NCBI RefSeq assembly: GCF_032854445.1
Contig: NC_088300.1
Coordinates: 34,951,608-35,015,607 of the forward strand
Length of the DNA stretch: 64,000 bases
Reading direction: 5' to 3'
Source of the DNA: Liolophura sinensis
Lineage: Eukaryota; Mollusca; Polyplacophora; Chitonida; Chitonidae
A program made the translations under genes and the position numbers. The notes below the pieces were generated by a model. The model did not search any database. It saw only the letters and a program-made list of their open reading frames with translations, and was not told the origin of the DNA. Position 1 is the first letter of the stretch, and each line of letters opens with the position of its first letter. Of this stretch, positions 59,561-64,000 are shown piece by piece.

Positions 59561-60082
59561 GTAAGAGGCTTCGAACAGACGCATGGGCGCACGGATGGAT
59601 GGACGGATGGTTTTACTATATACGGGGTGTAAATGACTATTACTGCCACCTACGAAGCCGCTTAAAATCCACATACTGCTGTTAAGCGCATGTAGGCCTA
59701 CCAACTCTGCTTCAGGGTAAAGTGAAAGTAATTAAGAAATCACTCATATATTCTTTCCTGCAAAACAACTTCTTTAAATGTTTATTCCTTCACATCAAGT
59801 ATCTTGTTGGACCGGTTTCTGACTTCCTATATTTGAGTGATGATTATAGGTTCAGATCTATAAACTCAACATAGCCAATGATTGGCTGCGTAGGGAGATG
59901 TTAATTGTAGGATGAGCGCACAATGAAATTCTCTCTAAAAGTACAGAACTGAAAAGCAACTGGAAGAAAAATGTTGTATTGATGTAGGCCCACACGTTCA
60001 AAAAAACGCTTATGCCATGTTAGTGCAGAACAACATAAACACAGCGTTTTATATTCAGTGGAATGTTACCTTCTCTTAAAAT
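59561..60082. other. No gene recognised
   Basis: Short GATGGATGGACGGATGG repeat at 59593-59610; nothing else supported. Confidence 0.45.
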
Positions 60083-60912
60083 ACAAGACCAACGAATTTC
60101 AACTGGGTTTCAGCTGTTTCTATATGTCTTTTCATAAACATAAGACCGGCGCCCACGTAAATCAGTTTTAATAAGCGACATTCGCTTTTCGTGATGCGCG
60201 CCACTACAATGGCCACAACAGAGCAGCCGTGATAAAATTAGCACCCATTTGCGGACAGTGGCCTTTGAAATTTCTGCTTTTTACGGCCAATAAAGCGCCA
60301 AGCTTTCATAGTAGCACTTTTTACTTGGTGTTTTCAGTTTCTCCATTGCTTTTACTATAACTTACTGCGAATGTAGACACGATTTCCAATGCACAATTTC
60401 AATGAAACAGATATTTAATCTAGCAAGCATGGTACCACTAGGTAAAAGCATAGGCTGGAGTGAAAATCAGCACTCATCTCCCGTGTAATGCGAGATCCCG
60501 TAACATTTCTATTTTAAAAATATGGCGGCCTTCTGAAATGAGAAAGATTGGTGGTTGTAAAAGTTGTTCTAAAGTTGTAAATATCGAATAACATTTCCTA
60601 CCATATATGTTCGAGCACCGATACATAAAATCATGCATTCTCTATCCACCCTACTCACTACTACTAAAACACAAATTTGAAACACTCTCGGAATGGGTTT
60701 GTCATTTCAGTTTATAAAATGACCAACGAGTGCATTCTCTGTGCATGTGAACGGGGTGACATGAAATTGAAGCCTACAACTTAGGCTAAGCTTCCTGTAC
60801 TAATGAAAAACTTATATTAAAACTGATTTAAGTGGGCACTGATGTTATGTTCATGAAAAAAGCATCAAGGAACAACTGAAACCATGTCGAAATTCGTTGG
60901 TCTTGTCCTTTA
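60083..60912 (+). mobile_element. 0.85-kb TIR element, relative of the 3-kb element
   Basis: Left TIR about 60083-60172 (CAAGACCAACGAATTTCAAC to AAATCAGTTTTAATA) is mirrored at 60813-60912. The inner part 60570-60800 matches 15366-15600 of the 3-kb element (AACACTCTCGGAATGGGTTT). Non-coding. Confidence 0.8.
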
Positions 60913-61477
60913 AGATGCATGTGTTCATTTTCTGTTCAAGCCAAGTAGAGCAGCTATATTCACTCAGTTGACAGCAAATGTACACGGAACTATTTCGTTT
61001 GTGCCCGATTGCCAAATGATCGTGGCGTCTGATCAGCACACGAATGACAGACATTTCACGTGATCAATAACGGGCGGGCCATTTGCCAAGCACTAACCCA
61101 AAGGACGCTTCTTGCAGCCGCCAATTATGTAACTCAAGTTAGATTAGAGATACCATATAATAAGACAGATATATATCACGAGACCATTAGCTGAAAAAGA
61201 AATCACCCCAAGTTCCTGCTGTTGGCATGAGTCCAAATTTGTTTTAGCCAAAAAATTTATGACAAGTAAAGCCAAGCGTCCAAACCGTGCGATGGCCGGA
61301 AGAAAATAAAACGTGCTATTTCATGCCATTGTAGAAATCGGCAAATCGTATATAGTATGAAGGCGATTATAAAATAGACTTGTCCAATTTTGTTGAATTT
61401 TGACGAGTTGCTATATGACAAATAGCTTAATGAGACACAATAAAGGTGAGGAAAATGAAACGTTAGATTGATTTTTT
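60913..61477. other. No gene recognised
   Basis: AT-rich with no supported feature. Confidence 0.45.
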
Positions 61478-61513
61478 TTTTTTTTTTTTTTTTTGATTGG
61501 TGTTTTACGCCTG
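61478..61513 (-). repeat. SINE A tail remnant with poly-T
   Basis: A T run followed by GATTGGTGTTTTACGCC, directly beside the 46-bp minisatellite. Confidence 0.75.
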
Positions 61514-61912
61514 AAACGTTAGAAACTCCAAGCATCGCATGGGTGCTTAGACCAACAAGTTACACGTTTTCTCACCTGTGTGGCATGGATGCTTAGACCA
61601 ACAAGCTACATGTATTCTCACCTGTGTCGCATGGATGCTTAGACCAACAAGCTACATGTATTCTCACCTGTGTCGCATGGATGATTAGGCCAACAAGCTA
61701 CATGTATTCTAACCTGTGTCTCATGGATGCTTAGACCAACAAGCTACATGTATTCTCACCTGTGTCACATGGATGCTTTGACCAACAAGCTACATGTATT
61801 CTCACCTGTGTCACATGGATGCTTAGACCAACAAGCTACATGTATTCTCACCTGTGTCACATGGATGCTTAGACCAACAAGTTACCCGTATTCTCACCTG
61901 TGACTCGTGGAT
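61514..61912. repeat. 46-bp minisatellite
   Basis: About eight units around AACAAGCTACATGTATTCTC, ACCTGTGTCACATGG and ATGCTTAGACC. On the minus strand each carries ACACAGGTGAGAAT. Confidence 0.96.
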
Positions 61913-63640
61913 TTTCAACCGCAGAGCAGAGCTCAAGGTGCATGCTCAAGGTGAATTAGCGCTATGCTTTGATAGTATATTTCACACGGACATTATCTGA
62001 GTCATCTTTCTTATACATTTTAAGACACTTAACGTTAAGTTTGATAAAGCATTTACAACCACGAGAACTACTTATTTTAAATCTTGAAGAAATTAATGGT
62101 AAGGTCTGATAACAGTATTATGCATTATACTTGTTCCAGAAGTACATGTACATGTAGTTGAAAGAGCAACACTTTTAAACGGCCGATTCTTATTTATGCT
62201 TTCCACCCTCGATGCTAATGTTTTAGACAAGTCCACCACAAAGTAAACCGAAAAGAGATCGTTTGATGGTTTACAGTGTCACTCAAGGCCCACTCGTCAG
62301 ATCTTATCTTGCTTTATGACTGCCTTGACGTGTGAAATTAACGTTTCATGTGCGGAATATCCACTTCTTTGGTTTTATAGAACGGCGACGAAGACATCTA
62401 TAATTTGGGCTGTTCCTTCACTCATGCCACACATTACGCTGAAAAGCTCCAACACTCATGCTACGCCTGAATTACCCTTGGGCCAAGACAAGACAAACAT
62501 CGCTACAGGTGGCTCTTACAGATTTACATGTTGGAGACTATGAACTCCTAGTCTAGTGTGACAAGCTCTTTGCATCAAATTTCCATAAAGATGATCAAGG
62601 ATTTCAGGCATTTTTAGACCTACATTCCTTCAACATCCAGTATAGGTAACGTGTACTGCGGTACTGTACACGTAAGAAATTCTAGAAATGTTCATCCACA
62701 TTTAAAGGCAATCTACTTTCATATTAAGAATTTAAAGCCTATATGGAAAAGAACCACAAAACAAATTATGTTTCTATGACAAATAAAGAAAATTATGGCC
62801 CGGAATTTTTATTTATAAAATTTCTTTTTTCTTTTTTTTTTTTTTTTTTTTTGGGGGGGGGGGTGATTTTTATACCTGTTAATTACCCATCTACATTATG
62901 CATTTCCGTCAACAGTCTGATTTTTTCAAAAATTGCGTCATCGTTGATTTTGCTAGGAACTCGGTGAACATCCCCAAAGTGCCCCACTACAGTAAGGTGA
63001 CATGTACACTCATACTGCTTTGCTTCTTCGGGTCTTCTCAGCGCCCTCTTTGCGGCCCTCCACCCGTCCCCATTAGGTCTGTTCCCTACACCCTGCCCCA
63101 ATTCGGCAAGGCCCATTTGGTTGGTCCCCCATAGAGTTCTTTTTAAACAGGCATCATCGTTGGCGTCCCTTCATTTCCGGACTGATCGCTGCTGCCTTAA
63201 GAAAACTGCACTTTGAAGCCATTTTTAGCAGTCAAGGTCAAAGTTGAAAAATACGTCTATACTGTAATATGTTATCTCCACATTAAGAAATAAAACCAAA
63301 GCGTTTCGTGTACCCTTTTACCACAATCCAAGTAACTCAAAGATACAAGTCTACTTCATTCCTGAAAACGCCGCTCTCCCCTTCCAAAATGACAATTTGC
63401 CAGATAATTCCTTTACAAGTCAACCTTCCCTAATTAGCCACGTGGCCATATCACTGCCATATCACTGCGCCCAGGTTCACTAAACTAGTATAGTTACATT
63501 TAGCTAAATACTTCGAGTGCGTTGCTTGAAGACCAGTGAGTTTCGAAAAAGGATCTGATTATGTTGATCGGACGAAATAATACTTAAGGATTATGGCATA
63601 GTTTACATACACGTATGCATTGCGTACAGCGTCAGTCTCT
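61913..63640. other. No gene recognised
   Basis: A T run followed by a G run lies at about 62828-62862. The open frames near 62316-62543 and 62883-63134 show no domain. Confidence 0.45.
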
Positions 63641-63762
63641 CAGCAACCTGCGGATGGTCGTGGGTTTTTCCCCCCGAGCACTGTCCAGGTTTCTCCCACT
63701 GTAATGCCGTTGTATAAGTGAAATATTCTTGATTAACACCATTCAAATAAAAAACTAAATAA
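63641..63762 (+). repeat. SINE family A, 5'-truncated and diverged
   Basis: AGCAACCTGCGGATGGTCGT, CCAGGTTTCTCCCACTGTAA, GAAATATTCTTGA and an altered tail ATTCAAATAAAAAACTAAAT. Confidence 0.88.
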
Positions 63763-64000
63763 TAAGGAGCGATAGCTCAAATACAGCTTTTGCCTTCTAA
63801 ATACGTGGTTAACTAGCCCATTTGGGTAACATTTGACAGTGCAGAACCGCTATGATCAACCACGTAGCAGGACTATGTTTGGGAGGTTGATGCAATTTCC
63901 TATGAGTTGGATAGTTATGCTCATATAACACCATTTGCAATTAATCCTCCAGTTATACATATAAATATAGAAATACACAGATGGTTGTGAAGGCCGTGTA

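Noticed and set aside
61514-61912. CRISPR-like regular array (also 21476-22150 and 45370-45778)
   Set aside because: The units are head-to-tail repeats without unique spacers, in an intron-bearing eukaryotic genome; they are minisatellites.

Overview
The window is animal nuclear DNA, AT-rich and repeat-dense, with one recognisable host gene. The commonest repeats are tRNA-headed SINEs of two families: family A, with a 3' tail like AATCAAATAAATAAATA, and family B, with a tRNA-Pro(CGG)-like head. From memory these resemble SINEs seen in marine molluscs (gastropods and bivalves). I therefore infer a mollusc or close lophotrochozoan; the species cannot be read from the sequence.

Host gene. Nine exons on the + strand between 34478 and 54163 join, with GT-AG introns and consistent phases, into a 607-residue SLC34 (NaPi-II) type sodium-phosphate cotransporter. 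Both inverted-repeat hallmarks are present: QSSS at residues 148 and 408, and NIGT at residues 179 and 439. So are a glycosylatable Cys-containing loop, an A-x-A-x3-D signature typical of electrogenic members, and a Cys-rich tail. Exon 1 (33 codons, with a PPPY motif) is separated from exon 2 by a 13.2-kb intron full of repeats. Exons 2-9 occupy 6.3 kb.

Left part (1-34 kb), no host gene found. It holds a Jockey-like non-LTR retrotransposon relic (about 5.27-8.8 kb) split by two SINEs; TA-flanked MITEs at 3.1 and 4.5 kb; a 3-kb element with about 400-bp terminal inverted repeats (13.6-16.6 kb); (TA)n tracts; and many minisatellites, including a 1.4-kb higher-order array at 30.6-32.0 kb.

Intron 1 (34.6-47.8 kb) holds a second non-LTR reverse-transcriptase relic, a perfect 28-bp inverted repeat, a (CA)n tract, a 2.0-kb TIR element carrying a family-B SINE, an 8-unit minisatellite and a small MITE.

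Right part (54.2-64 kb): the probable 3' UTR, more SINEs including a nearly complete family-A copy with perfect target-site duplication, and a second copy of the 2-kb TIR element in inverted orientation carrying the same SINE insertion. An 0.85-kb relative of the 3-kb TIR element and an 8-unit minisatellite follow.

The most notable structure beyond the gene is the pair of inverted TIR elements at 42.1-44.1 and 57.4-59.6 kb. They share one ancestral SINE insertion and bracket exons 2-9. All identities were judged by eye, without alignments or database searches.
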